From an uncultured Erysipelotrichaceae bacterium (GTDB taxonomy: Bacteria > Bacillota_I > Bacilli_A > Erysipelotrichales > Erysipelotrichaceae), in contig CALCFG010000100.1 of the NCBI GenBank assembly GCA_937900565.1, forward strand, positions 1 through 25,462: a stretch of DNA of 25,462 bases, given 5' to 3'. The position numbers and the translations under genes were made by a program. The notes under the pieces were generated by a model that worked only from the letters and a program-made list of their open reading frames with translations, did no database searches and was not told where the DNA came from. Below, piece after piece: positions 1 through 7,905 of the stretch (position 1 is its first letter; each line of letters begins with the position of its first letter).

Positions 1-426
1 CATGGATTCCCATTGTACATAGAATTTATCCGCAATCTTATAGACCATTTTCCCCGCTTGTGTTGGTGTCTGTGCATTGGCAAATGTTTCAATATAGATG
101 ACTTTTCTTCCAAATAAATGGGCAATATAACACATAGGCACCGCCGTATGAGTACCTGTTGTCACGACACAATCAGGTCGAATCATCACAAAATAAATTA
201 AACTTATTAAAATATTTAAAGGAAAAACAAAAATATACTTCGCCATATGCGCTTTGGTTGCATATAGCAAAGTTTTAACACGATGTGGATATTGTTGCTT
301 TAATGATTGCAATGTTTTGTTTTTTTCTGTGATTATTGTGAAATCACATGAATCAAATAATGGGGAAAGCTGCAATAATTCATTTAAATGCCCTCCCATG
401 CTAGAAATAAATATAACTTTTTTCAT
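1..426 (-). CDS. PssD/Alg14-like polysaccharide biosynthesis glycosyltransferase subunit (3' end cut by window)
   Basis: The first 142 residues are visible; the reading frame runs off the left edge of the window. The N-terminus MKKVIFISSMGGHLNELLQL carries the GGH motif typical of Alg14/PssD, the membrane-anchoring and acceptor-binding half of two-part GT-B glycosyltransferases (the partner is PssE/Alg13). A hydrophobic stretch at about residues 67-83, followed by DCVVTTGTHTAVP and VIYIETFANAQTPT, fits that family. Such proteins add a sugar to a lipid-linked oligosaccharide during capsule or exopolysaccharide synthesis at the cytoplasmic membrane face. The ATG at 426 is set by the family N-terminus. 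It has no Shine-Dalgarno sequence at normal spacing; the only AAGGAG lies inside the ptsI terminator stem. A PssE-like gene would be expected just outside the window. Confidence 0.82.
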   Translation of the reverse strand, partial: MKKVIFISSMGGHLNELLQLSPLFDSCDFTIITEKNKTLQSLKQQYPHRVKTLLYATKAHMAKYIFVFPLNILISLIYFVMIRPDCVVTTGTHTAVPMCYIAHLFGRKVIYIETFANAQTPTQAGKMVYKIADKFYVQWESM

Positions 427-432
427 AAATAA

Positions 433-460
433 ATAAGGAGAGTGAAATCACTCTCCTTAT
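433..460 (-). terminator. Intrinsic terminator of ptsI, overlapping the pssD leader
   Basis: A perfect 12-bp inverted repeat (433-444 with 449-460, 4-nt loop) starts 9 bases after the ptsI stop codon. On the minus strand it is followed by the T-rich stretch TTATTT, which runs straight into the ATG of the pssD-like gene. The U-tract is weak, so partial readthrough is possible. Confidence 0.75.
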
Positions 461-469
461 ATTCTACCA

Positions 470-2179
470 TTATTTTCCAATAACGCTTTTTACCAATTCA
501 GTTACTTCTTCACAAGTACATAAACCTAATGCCTTTTCACTCATTGCTTTCATATCTTCATAAGACAATGAACGAATCATTTTACGCGCTCTTAATACAC
601 TAGTTGCACTCATTGAGAATTCATCCAATCCTAAACCTAACAATACAGGTGCAGCGATTTCATCGCCAGCCATTTCTCCACACATACCACACCATTTACC
701 TTGTGAATGAGCACCATCAATAGCCATTTTAATTAAACGTAAGATAGATGGATTTAATGGTTGATATAAATAGGAAACTTTTTCACTCATACGGTCAGCT
801 GCCATTGTGTATTGAATTAAGTCATTTGTACCAATGGAGAAGAAATCAGCTTCTTTTGCAAATTGGTCAGCCAATACAGCACTTGCAGGAATTTCAATCA
901 TCATACCTACTTCGATTGAATCACTTACTTCAACCCCTTCAGCAACTAATTTGGCTTTTTCTTCCAAGAAAACACCTTTTGCTTCACGGAATTCTTGCAA
1001 CGTTGCAATCATAGGGAACATAATCGCTAACTTACCATAAACCGAAGCTCTTAATAATGCTCTTAATTGAACACGGAAGATATCTTTACGGTCTAAACAG
1101 AAACGTACGGCACGATATCCTAAGAATGGGTTCATTTCTTCTGGGAAAGTGAAGTAATTTAATTTTTTATCGCCACCAATATCCAATGTACGAATTACCA
1201 CACGTTTACCATTCATTTTTTCCAATACTGTTTTATATGCTTGGTATTGTTCTTCTTCACTTGGGAAATCAGATTCACTGTTCATGTATAAGAATTCAGT
1301 ACGGAATAAACCAACACCTTCCCCACCATTTTCTAATACACCGTCCACATCTTTTGGTGAACCAATATTTCCTGCAATATCCACTACATGACCGTCAGTT
1401 GAAACGCTCTTTTCATTAACTAATACACGTAAAGCTGCTTTTTCAGCTAAGAATTCTTCACCTTTTTTCGCATATTCTGCTTTTTGCTGCTCAGTAGGAT
1501 CTAAAATCACTTCACCATTTAAAGCATCCAAAATAATTTCTTGACCCATTTTAGCTTCCGCTAAAATACCAGCACATCCAACTACCGCAGGAATTTCCAA
1601 GCTACGTGCCATAATTGCACTATGACTTGTTCTACCACCAATTTCAGTTGCAAATCCTAGCGTATATTTTTTATTTAATTGTGATGTATCACTTGGCGTT
1701 AAATCATTGGCAACAATTACCACTTGTTCATCAATTGCCGTTAAATCTGGGATAACAACGCCACATAAGTTACATTTCAAACGGAAAGTTACATCCTTTA
1801 CGTCAGCTGCTCTTTCTTTAAAATAAGCATCTTCCATACTTTCAAACATTGCAACTGTATTATTCGCCACAACATCCGCAGCATATTCAGCATTGCATCC
1901 ATCATTTTGAATCATTGCGCTCATTTGATCTTTTAAATCAGGGTCATTAGCCATCATTAAGTGTGCATCAAAAATTGCTAATTCTTCAGCACTTAAATTG
2001 GCTGCTGCACGTGTTTTGATTAATTCAATATCAGCAATTGTTTTCTCAAATGCTGCATTCAATTTTTGCAATTCTTCTTCAACTTTTCCTTCTTTTTTTG
2101 TAATAACTAATTTAGGTTCTTCTAACTTATAGACTTTTGCAATTGCTATACCGCTAGAAGCTGCAATTCCTTTTAACAT
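470..2179 (-). CDS. ptsI: Phosphoenolpyruvate-protein phosphotransferase (PTS enzyme I)
   Basis: Cytoplasmic enzyme I takes phosphate from PEP and passes it to HPr, energising all PTS sugar uptake. The 569 residues match the usual family length. Visible motifs in order: an N-terminal helical HPr-binding region; GGRTSHSAIMARS with the phosphorylated His186; the PEP-binding barrel with RTLDIGGDKKL (330-340) and MIEIP (427-431); and GMCGEMAGD with catalytic Cys500. All key residues are present. The ATG at 2179 follows a strong TTGGAGGTAAG ribosome site. The gene has its own promoter upstream and terminator downstream. HPr (ptsH), commonly its operon partner, is not next to it; the upstream neighbour is an unrelated small protein. 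Confidence 0.97.
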   Translation of the reverse strand: MLKGIAASSGIAIAKVYKLEEPKLVITKKEGKVEEELQKLNAAFEKTIADIELIKTRAAANLSAEELAIFDAHLMMANDPDLKDQMSAMIQNDGCNAEYAADVVANNTVAMFESMEDAYFKERAADVKDVTFRLKCNLCGVVIPDLTAIDEQVVIVANDLTPSDTSQLNKKYTLGFATEIGGRTSHSAIMARSLEIPAVVGCAGILAEAKMGQEIILDALNGEVILDPTEQQKAEYAKKGEEFLAEKAALRVLVNEKSVSTDGHVVDIAGNIGSPKDVDGVLENGGEGVGLFRTEFLYMNSESDFPSEEEQYQAYKTVLEKMNGKRVVIRTLDIGGDKKLNYFTFPEEMNPFLGYRAVRFCLDRKDIFRVQLRALLRASVYGKLAIMFPMIATLQEFREAKGVFLEEKAKLVAEGVEVSDSIEVGMMIEIPASAVLADQFAKEADFFSIGTNDLIQYTMAADRMSEKVSYLYQPLNPSILRLIKMAIDGAHSQGKWCGMCGEMAGDEIAAPVLLGLGLDEFSMSATSVLRARKMIRSLSYEDMKAMSEKALGLCTCEEVTELVKSVIGK

Positions 2180-2206
2180 TTTCTTACCTCCAAGTTTACT
2201 ACTTAG

Positions 2207-2235
2207 ATAATACCATTTTTAATAAATTTTTTTAA
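2207..2235 (-). promoter_or_regulatory. Predicted promoter of ptsI
   Basis: On the minus strand there is TTAAAA (2230-2235), a 17-base spacer, and TATTAT (2207-2212, five of six consensus bases). The predicted start gives a short leader of roughly 20 bases that contains the ribosome site. Confidence 0.5.
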
Positions 2236-2246
2236 CGCTTAAAAAC

Positions 2247-2283
2247 ACATTCTAGAACTTTCGTTCAATTTTTAACGAAATGT
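2247..2283 (-). terminator. Possible terminator of the MG284-like gene
   Basis: Read on minus, an outer ACATT/AATGT stem (2279-2283 with 2247-2251) encloses an inner TTCGTT/AACGAA stem (2274-2279 with 2260-2265), and is followed by GTTTTT. The stem is interrupted by an 8-base bulge, so this is only a moderate candidate. Confidence 0.4.
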
Positions 2284-2292
2284 ACAAGAAAT

Positions 2293-2634
2293 CTAAAACA
2301 GCTCTGTAACAAATTCTTCATACGCATTGGCACGTCGACGATAATAGGTTGCTGCAGACATTTCCTTGGCATACCATTTACCCTTTTGTGGCTCAATAAA
2401 ATCTTTCGTTATAATTTGTTGAGTTTCTTCGCAACAATTACGAAATGCATTCTCCACCATAAACACAAATGGAAAGCGTGATAAATATTTTGCACCTAAA
2501 GGTAAAGGGATTTTACTGATTTTAATCCGTTTTACTTCTTGATGATAACGTTCAAATATGCGCAATAAAATCACCTTTTGTTGGTAATTGTAATCACCGT
2601 AACTCATAAAATCATCACTTGTTAAATACTCCAT
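2293..2634 (-). CDS. Small MG284/MPN403-like protein of unknown function
   Basis: A 113-residue soluble protein with no signal peptide or membrane segment. The middle contains FRNCCEETQQIITKDFI and the C-terminus KGKWYAKEMSAATYYRRRANAYEEFV. The aromatic/YYRRRA pattern recalls the MG284/MPN403 group of small Mollicutes/Erysipelotrichia proteins, and also the DNA-binding tail of ArpU-type phage late regulators. This is recognition of a pattern, not of a proven homologue. The basic, helix-rich C-terminus would suit a helix-turn-helix. The ATG at 2634 is supported by AAAGGAGG at good spacing. It is transcribed divergently from the membrane protein at 2706, with only 71 bases between the two starts. 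Its function is unknown. Confidence 0.75.
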   Translation of the reverse strand: MEYLTSDDFMSYGDYNYQQKVILLRIFERYHQEVKRIKISKIPLPLGAKYLSRFPFVFMVENAFRNCCEETQQIITKDFIEPQKGKWYAKEMSAATYYRRRANAYEEFVTELF

Positions 2635-2670
2635 TATTAAATCCTCCTTTTAATCGATTGTTTTCTAGTA

Positions 2671-2699
2671 TTTAAAAAAAACATTCACTTTGATAGAAT
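2671..2699 (+). promoter_or_regulatory. Extended -10 promoter producing a predicted leaderless mRNA
   Basis: TTTAAA (2671-2676), a 17-base spacer and TAGAAT (2694-2699), with the TG of an extended -10 at 2691-2692. The -10 ends six bases before the ATG at 2706, so initiation at the usual distance would begin on the A of the start codon. Confidence 0.6.
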
Positions 2700-2705
2700 A
2701 ATTCC

Positions 2706-3356
2706 ATGAAAACATTATCTATATTGAATGTCTTGTTAATTCTTATTATTTTTATATCCTCACGCTTTATACCAAACATTGCCGCATTATTGGATATGCC
2801 GGAATATTTCTTTGCGTGTTTCTACTTTACTTTAATCTCGCTATTGCTTTCATTGTTGATGGCACCGATTATTATCCGTCATTTGACAAGATATCGTAAA
2901 ACGCATTGTTCGCAACGATTTTACATTATCTTAGGAACATTGCTTAATATAGTTACCTTAGCGTTGGCTGTCCAATTTAAAGTTAATTTACCATTTATTG
3001 TTACTAATGATATTGCTTCTATTGGACTATGGCATATACTACTGTTTGGTTTATCCTTTAATATAATATTAATACATATTGAAACCATGATTTACAAAGC
3101 ATTAACGGATCGTTTATCAATTGCACATGTTGAAGGTCCAACCATTGTGATAAGTGCATTGCTCTTTGCATTAACTAATGTACTAGCATTTATGCCATTC
3201 ACATTGCAATTATTCCCAGCTTATTTCATTTCTTTCTTTGCCATTGGATTAATCATGGCTTATTTGTATAATCAAACCAACACATTGGTTGTATCCCAAA
3301 TATCGTTAACCATTGCTGTATTGTTGTGTAATATCTATCTTGTTTTATTTCATTAA
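2706..3356 (+). CDS. Polytopic membrane protein, degenerate CPBP (CAAX-protease-like) candidate
   Basis: A 216-residue, very hydrophobic protein with about six to seven predicted membrane segments (for example 5-20, 36-58, 72-90, 107-124, 146-163, 170-188 and 195-214). The C-terminal half has the order seen in CPBP/Abi intramembrane proteases: a helix with IETMIYKALTDRL (125-137) where EExxxR is expected, LFALTN (153-158) where FxxxH is expected, and GLIMAYLYNQTNTLVVSQI where the third motif sits. The catalytic positions are replaced (first Glu absent, Arg to Tyr, His to Asn158, His to Gln198), so if related it is probably not a protease. It is the only convincing plus-strand gene in the window. 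It has no ribosome site, and its promoter predicts a leaderless transcript. The ORF itself is secure; the family assignment is tentative. Confidence 0.7.
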   Translation: MKTLSILNVLLILIIFISSRFIPNIAALLDMPEYFFACFYFTLISLLLSLLMAPIIIRHLTRYRKTHCSQRFYIILGTLLNIVTLALAVQFKVNLPFIVTNDIASIGLWHILLFGLSFNIILIHIETMIYKALTDRLSIAHVEGPTIVISALLFALTNVLAFMPFTLQLFPAYFISFFAIGLIMAYLYNQTNTLVVSQISLTIAVLLCNIYLVLFH

Positions 3357-3387
3357 AAAAGAAGGTCACTTGACCTTCTATTTTTTT
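3355..3387. terminator. Bidirectional intrinsic terminator between the membrane protein gene and hpf
   Basis: AGAAGGTCA (3360-3368) pairs with TGACCTTCT (3371-3379). Seven T follow on the plus strand (3381-3387) and a run of A precedes it, which gives a T-tract on the minus strand. It can therefore end both the plus-strand gene and the convergent hpf transcript, and it touches the hpf stop codon. Confidence 0.85.
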
Positions 3388-3922
3388 ACAATTCTTTTTC
3401 AACTTCAATTAAGCCATATCCGCCTTCATGACGACGGTAAACAACAGCAATCTGATCATCTTCTGAATCATTATAGATAAAGAAATCATGATCTAACATT
3501 TCCATGCGTGTAATGGCTTCTTCTAAATCCATATCGCTGACAGTTATTGATTTTGTCTTAACGGCGACATCGCCTTTTTTCAATAAATCATCATCTTCTT
3601 CAATAAATGATTCCGCCAAAGCTTCACGATGTCTTCTAGATAACCGTGTTTTTTGACGACGAATTTGATCTTCTAATTTATCGATAGCAAGATCAATGGC
3701 AGCATATAAATCTTGATGCATAACTTCAGTACGCAATGTTCCGACTTTAGTTGGAATTGTTACCTCAATTTTTTGAGTTGTTGGATATACACGCACAACC
3801 ACCCGTGCAACCACATCTGAATCAATCAATAAGTATTTATCTAAAAAAGACAATTTTTGTTCAATTTTAGTTCTCATTCCTTCGGTAACTTTAACATTTT
3901 TTCCTACGATTTCAAAACGCAT
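3386..3922 (-). CDS. hpf: Ribosome hibernation promoting factor, long form
   Basis: A 178-residue protein with two parts. The N-terminal RaiA/HPF domain (about 1-105; MRFEIVGKNVKVTEGMRTKIEQKL, then KIEVTIPT and AAIDLAIDKLEDQIRRQKTRL) binds the decoding centre of the 30S subunit. The C-terminal dimerisation domain (about 120-178; DLEEAITRMEMLDHDFFIYND and AVVYRRHEGGYGLIE) joins two 70S ribosomes into the 100S form. This is the long Firmicutes-type HPF, used when growth slows. The ATG at 3922 follows an AAGGAGG site. It starts 12 bases after the DUF2779 gene, so it is probably cotranscribed with it, and it ends at a bidirectional terminator. Confidence 0.97.
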   Translation of the reverse strand: MRFEIVGKNVKVTEGMRTKIEQKLSFLDKYLLIDSDVVARVVVRVYPTTQKIEVTIPTKVGTLRTEVMHQDLYAAIDLAIDKLEDQIRRQKTRLSRRHREALAESFIEEDDDLLKKGDVAVKTKSITVSDMDLEEAITRMEMLDHDFFIYNDSEDDQIAVVYRRHEGGYGLIEVEKEL

Positions 3923-3934
3923 ATAATTTCCTCC

Positions 3935-5314
3935 TTAGTCACATGCAATGGTTTGGTACCATTTTAATAATGCAACCATCGCCATAGAGTCTGCTTTGCA
4001 ATAATCTATTAACGATTGTTCATCCAATGCGCTGCCTGTTTTTAGATAATCACGGTACATTTTCACGGCATCCAAACCGCTTTGACATTCAATGGTGGCA
4101 TAGTCATTAAAAGAAATAAGTTGAGCTATGTTCTTTAGACTATAGCTACCTTTGATACCTAAATGATATAGCATTCCGTGCGTTAGTGGAACATCAATAC
4201 TCACAATTCTATTAACAATTTTGTAAATTTTTTCATTTAAAGAATTATCCCATTGCGCATACCGCTTAAGTTGCATTATTTCAGCACCATTTGCATTATA
4301 AGCAAAAATCGTTCCATTATCTTGCAAGTCGCTAATTAACTCTTCAAACAATAATGTATTATCATTTTCCTTAACAATCTTTATTTTTGTTTCCTTAGAT
4401 CCATCTTTGTTGAGTTTTACAAACGAATATTGAAATACGTAATCATTAAAGAGCGATTGTCCCTTGATCCAAGGTAATATTTTACGTTCCCATTCAAAAT
4501 CAAAAAAATAGATTGGATAACATATTTGAGATATCCATTGATTTAAGGCTTTCTTATCAAGATAATTTTGATTATTTGCAATAGCTAAGGTTTGAATCTT
4601 TGGAATGTGTTGTTTAGGTAATCCATAGCTTTGATAATTTTCTAAAACACGTTCATTAAAACTTTCTAACTTTACCTGTTCAAACTTTGCATGTAAGCAA
4701 CATAATTGATCTTTGCAATTCAGTGCACAACTTTTAGCTACCCCATCATCCAATAAGGATTCCATTTCATTTAACACATCGTCGATAGCTTGACAATTAA
4801 CGCTAACTTTTGGGAATAAACGAAAATCAAATGTCGAATTGCTTAAATACCGGCTTAACTTAAACATTAATTTTGGTTGATAGTATTTACCATTAAATAC
4901 ATACTTTGCATTAAAGTAAATCACTTTAATGCAATGAATCGGAATTTGTAATTGATTACATAAATAAACAATACTTGTGATTCGATTTTTTATGCGCACT
5001 GAAGGAAAAGTATGCAAGCTAACAAAGTATAGATCAATACCATTTCCGTTATAGTAAGCCCATTCAACTGCGCCTTCTAAACGTGAAGTGAATAACATTA
5101 ATTGATGGTACCAACCTATTTTTAGTTGTTCACCACTGACAATCATCTCTTGTTCAATAACTTCACCAATATTTAAATAATCTTTTATTAAATCAATACA
5201 TTGTGAATCCAATTCAACCACATTAAAATCCAAGCAACCATTCCGATAATAATGCTCAAATTTAAGGGGGCAATCTAAATAATGCAAATAATCTGCAATC
5301 GTAAAATGTACCAT
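3935..5314 (-). CDS. DUF2779 domain protein: DEDD-like exonuclease fold with a degenerate N-terminal Cas4/RecB-like region
   Basis: A 459-residue cytoplasmic protein. The C-terminal half matches DUF2779: YFFDFEWE (Asp272, Glu274) resembles the first acidic motif of DEDD exonucleases, followed by FQYSFVKL, a YNANGAEIMQL segment, GSYSLKNIAQL and a closing YCKADSMAM. The N-terminal half starts like Cas4/RecB-type nucleases (YLDCPLKFEHYYRNG), and a cysteine group (Cys196, 200, 205, 206) lies in the middle. The acidic D...ExK core of a PD-(D/E)xK nuclease is not evident; SRLEGAVEW and YFVSLHTF occupy its place. A TTG at 5329 also opens the frame, but the ATG at 5314 sits five bases after GGAG and is preferred. 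A hairpin separates it from the upstream aminopeptidase gene; hpf follows 12 bases downstream. The biological role is unknown. Confidence 0.85.
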   Translation of the reverse strand: MVHFTIADYLHYLDCPLKFEHYYRNGCLDFNVVELDSQCIDLIKDYLNIGEVIEQEMIVSGEQLKIGWYHQLMLFTSRLEGAVEWAYYNGNGIDLYFVSLHTFPSVRIKNRITSIVYLCNQLQIPIHCIKVIYFNAKYVFNGKYYQPKLMFKLSRYLSNSTFDFRLFPKVSVNCQAIDDVLNEMESLLDDGVAKSCALNCKDQLCCLHAKFEQVKLESFNERVLENYQSYGLPKQHIPKIQTLAIANNQNYLDKKALNQWISQICYPIYFFDFEWERKILPWIKGQSLFNDYVFQYSFVKLNKDGSKETKIKIVKENDNTLLFEELISDLQDNGTIFAYNANGAEIMQLKRYAQWDNSLNEKIYKIVNRIVSIDVPLTHGMLYHLGIKGSYSLKNIAQLISFNDYATIECQSGLDAVKMYRDYLKTGSALDEQSLIDYCKADSMAMVALLKWYQTIACD

Positions 5315-5319
5315 ACTAA

Positions 5320-5323
5320 CTCC
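5320..5323 (-). promoter_or_regulatory. Ribosome binding site that decides the DUF2779 start
   Basis: GGAG on the minus strand lies five bases before the ATG at 5314, and between this ATG and the alternative TTG at 5329. Only the ATG can use it. Confidence 0.55.
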
Positions 5324-5330
5324 AAACAAA

Positions 5331-5350
5331 AAGGGTGAATAACCACCCTT
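5331..5350 (-). terminator. Hairpin with U-tract between the aminopeptidase and DUF2779 genes
   Basis: On minus, AAGGGTG (5350-5344) pairs with CACCCTT (5337-5331), followed by TTTTGTTT. It begins just after the aminopeptidase stop. The stem is only 7 bp, so it may be a partial terminator that lowers downstream expression of the DUF2779 and hpf genes. Confidence 0.6.
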
Positions 5351-5353
5351 CTA

Positions 5354-6586
5354 TTAAATCACAAAATCGCCATTCACAAATACATCAATATTTTGACCAT
5401 CATGCGTGATTCCTACTACATGCATATCGTGGGTTCCAAACATAAAATCAACATGATTGTCACAATGATTACCACCAATAGCCTTTAACTCTTCTTTACT
5501 CATCGTAGCTCCATTGACAACATTCTCACTGTAACTGTCTCCCAATGCCATATGACATGATGCATTCTCATCAAATAAAGTATCAAAATATAAAATATTT
5601 TGAATTGAAATTGGTGAATGGTAACTAATTAATGCAATTTCTCCAATGGAGTCAGCACCTTCGCAACTGTGAATTAAATCATCCAATACCTCTTGATTTT
5701 GTTGCGCACCAAAGTTAACCACTTTTCCTTTGTCAAATTCCAAATAAAACCCGTCAATGATCTTTCCCATATATGATAATGGTTTGCTTGCTACCACTTT
5801 TCCTTGAGTACCGCGACAATCTGGCATGCAGAATACTTCCTCTGTCGGCATATTAGCATCATATTCTACACCATCAACATTAAACGAACTACCACCAGCC
5901 CAACGATGATTTTCTACCAATGGTACATCGATATCGGTTCCCAAACTATTGGTAAAATGTAACGATTTAAAATTAAAATTATTCATCTTTTCTACCAAAG
6001 ATGCTAACTTTTTATTTTGTTGTTTCCAAGCATCAATTGGATCATTCGTTTCATTAACATATACCGTTTCTAATATAGCTTTTTCAAGCGCTGCCAAAGC
6101 ATCATTTTCACTTAAATATGGGAATACTTTCTTTGCCCATACTGGGTTAGGTAATGCCGCAATGGTCCATTGACCTTTATTGGCATTACTGTACTCACGA
6201 CGATTCTTATTCATTAACATTGTTGCCCTACGACTTGCTGCTAAACGTTTTGGATCACAATCGTCCATCACACCCACATAATCGGAAATTAAATGAATAT
6301 AACATACGTTATTTTCAATATCACTTTGATTTCTAACTTTAATAAATTCTTTTGGTGTTTCTATATATTCCAAATCACCATACGTCATATTCATTGCGCT
6401 CACATAATCATTAAAGTAACGTACATCCACATATTTTGCACCAGCTTCATAACATTTTTTTGCAACAATTTGTGAAAAAGACGCATGTTGAACAGGACAA
6501 TTGACAACCACTAATTGATTCTTTTGTACATTAACCCCTACTTTTACAATTAATTCCGCATATTTATTCGCAATTGTGTAATTCAT
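5354..6586 (-). CDS. M29 family metallo-aminopeptidase (AmpS/PepS type)
   Basis: A 410-residue cytoplasmic enzyme that releases N-terminal amino acids from peptides with a two-metal centre. The family layout is clear: an N-terminal substrate-entry domain (NYTIANKYAELIVKVGVNVQKNQLVVV, FSQIVAKKCYEAGAKYVDV), then NSLGTDIDVPL, NMPTEEVFCMPD with the first metal-binding Glu, GEIALISYHSPIS with the second, SCHMALGDSY with the first His, and NHVDFMFGTHDMHVVG with the remaining His and Asp. The length equals the family norm. The ATG at 6586 follows AAGGAG, which lies within the last codons of rimO, two bases separating the genes, so translation is probably coupled. It is cotranscribed with rimO and followed by a hairpin. 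Confidence 0.93.
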   Translation of the reverse strand: MNYTIANKYAELIVKVGVNVQKNQLVVVNCPVQHASFSQIVAKKCYEAGAKYVDVRYFNDYVSAMNMTYGDLEYIETPKEFIKVRNQSDIENNVCYIHLISDYVGVMDDCDPKRLAASRRATMLMNKNRREYSNANKGQWTIAALPNPVWAKKVFPYLSENDALAALEKAILETVYVNETNDPIDAWKQQNKKLASLVEKMNNFNFKSLHFTNSLGTDIDVPLVENHRWAGGSSFNVDGVEYDANMPTEEVFCMPDCRGTQGKVVASKPLSYMGKIIDGFYLEFDKGKVVNFGAQQNQEVLDDLIHSCEGADSIGEIALISYHSPISIQNILYFDTLFDENASCHMALGDSYSENVVNGATMSKEELKAIGGNHCDNHVDFMFGTHDMHVVGITHDGQNIDVFVNGDFVI

Positions 6587-6588
6587 CT

Positions 6589-7899
6589 TTATTCTCCTTC
6601 CACAACTTCACCAATTAAATCAAACCCTTTATTTCGTTTAATCTTTACCAACACAAACTCACCTAATTTCAATGGCTGTTGACTACTAAACACAATATTT
6701 CCATCCACATCGTCCGGTGCATTGTAATGTCCTCTACCATAATAAAGCTTAGTTAACCCATCTTGTTTTTCTACCAATACTTCCATGGTTGTACCAATCA
6801 TTTGATCAACTTTTTCCTTAAATATTTCATATTGAACATCCATTAAACGATTTAACCGTTGATCCATAACTTCTTGATCAATCTTACCATCCATATCATA
6901 AGCTAAGGTATCTTCTTCATCTGAATACGTAAACGCACCTAAATGATCCCATTTCACTTCTTTGACAAAAGCTAATAAATCATTAAACTCTGCTTCTGTT
7001 TCACTAGGGAAACCTACAATCATCGTTGTTCGTAAAATTGGCTTATCAAACTTAGAACGAATCATTTCTACTAAGTGTTTGCAATCTGCAACACTGCCAC
7101 GACGATTCATAATTTTTAACATCCGATCGTTACCATGTTGCATCGGAATATCAAAATAAGGAATTACCTTGTTACATTGTGCCATCGTATCCAATAACGC
7201 TTCATCTATTTCATCCGGATACATATACAAAATACGTATCCATTTTAATTCATCAATCAATTGCAATTGTTTTAATAATTCTTTAAGTAAACGTGGTTTA
7301 CCTTGATAATCTGTACCATACCGGGTAGTATCTTGAGCAATTAAAACAATTTCCTTCACTCCATCTGCCACTAAATCTTTGGCTTGTTGCACTAAGCTAT
7401 CCATATCAAAGGAATGATAAGGTCCACGGATTAATGGAATGGCACAATAAGCACAACGATTATCACAACCATCCCCTAATTTCAAATAAGCCATCCATGG
7501 ATTATTTGAACGTAAGCGACATTCCCTTCCATATGTTTTTACAATCTTTAGCCCTAATACTTCATTAAAAATTGTTGAAAGATTTTCATATTCATCAATA
7601 CTGATGAATCGATCTACTTCAGGCATATCGTGCTTTAAATCTTCTAAGTAACGTTGCGCCAAACATCCAGTGACAATTAACTTAACATTTTTGCGTTGTT
7701 TATAATCCGCCATATCCAATATAGTCTCAATTGCTTCCTTTTTAGCCGACTCAATAAATCCACATGTATTAATTAAAATAAAATCAGCCAATGAAGGACG
7801 AGAAACAAAGGTAACGCCTCCACTTGCCAATAGTCCACAAATTTGCTCGCTGTCTACTAAGTTTTTACAGCATCCTAAAGAAATAATATATCCATTCAT
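6589..7899 (-). CDS. rimO: Ribosomal protein S12 methylthiotransferase RimO
   Basis: A radical-SAM enzyme that methylthiolates a conserved Asp of ribosomal protein S12. The 436 residues fit the family. The N-terminal UPF0004 domain has its [4Fe-4S] cysteines at Cys10 (or 11), Cys46 and Cys79 (SLGCCKNLVDSE, NTCGFI, VTGCLAQR). The radical-SAM core carries Cys145, 149 and 152 (GCDNRCAYC). A TRAM domain closes the protein (from about 370). RimO rather than MiaB is favoured by CKNLVDSE, by the CAIPLIRGPYHSF segment and by FDIPMQHGNDRMLKIMNRRG. There is no Shine-Dalgarno sequence before the ATG at 7899; an extended -10 element ends six bases upstream, suggesting a leaderless mRNA. It heads an operon with the M29 aminopeptidase. 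Confidence 0.95.
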   Translation of the reverse strand: MNGYIISLGCCKNLVDSEQICGLLASGGVTFVSRPSLADFILINTCGFIESAKKEAIETILDMADYKQRKNVKLIVTGCLAQRYLEDLKHDMPEVDRFISIDEYENLSTIFNEVLGLKIVKTYGRECRLRSNNPWMAYLKLGDGCDNRCAYCAIPLIRGPYHSFDMDSLVQQAKDLVADGVKEIVLIAQDTTRYGTDYQGKPRLLKELLKQLQLIDELKWIRILYMYPDEIDEALLDTMAQCNKVIPYFDIPMQHGNDRMLKIMNRRGSVADCKHLVEMIRSKFDKPILRTTMIVGFPSETEAEFNDLLAFVKEVKWDHLGAFTYSDEEDTLAYDMDGKIDQEVMDQRLNRLMDVQYEIFKEKVDQMIGTTMEVLVEKQDGLTKLYYGRGHYNAPDDVDGNIVFSSQQPLKLGEFVLVKIKRNKGFDLIGEVVEGE

Positions 7900-7905
7900 G
7901 GAACA

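Noticed and set aside
254..436. 60-residue plus-strand ORF
   Set aside because: It lies antisense to the PssD-like frame, which has clear family motifs, and has no ribosome site.
6589..7899. MiaB instead of RimO
   Set aside because: The cluster context is similar, but CKNLVDSE and the segment after the radical-SAM cysteines follow RimO usage.
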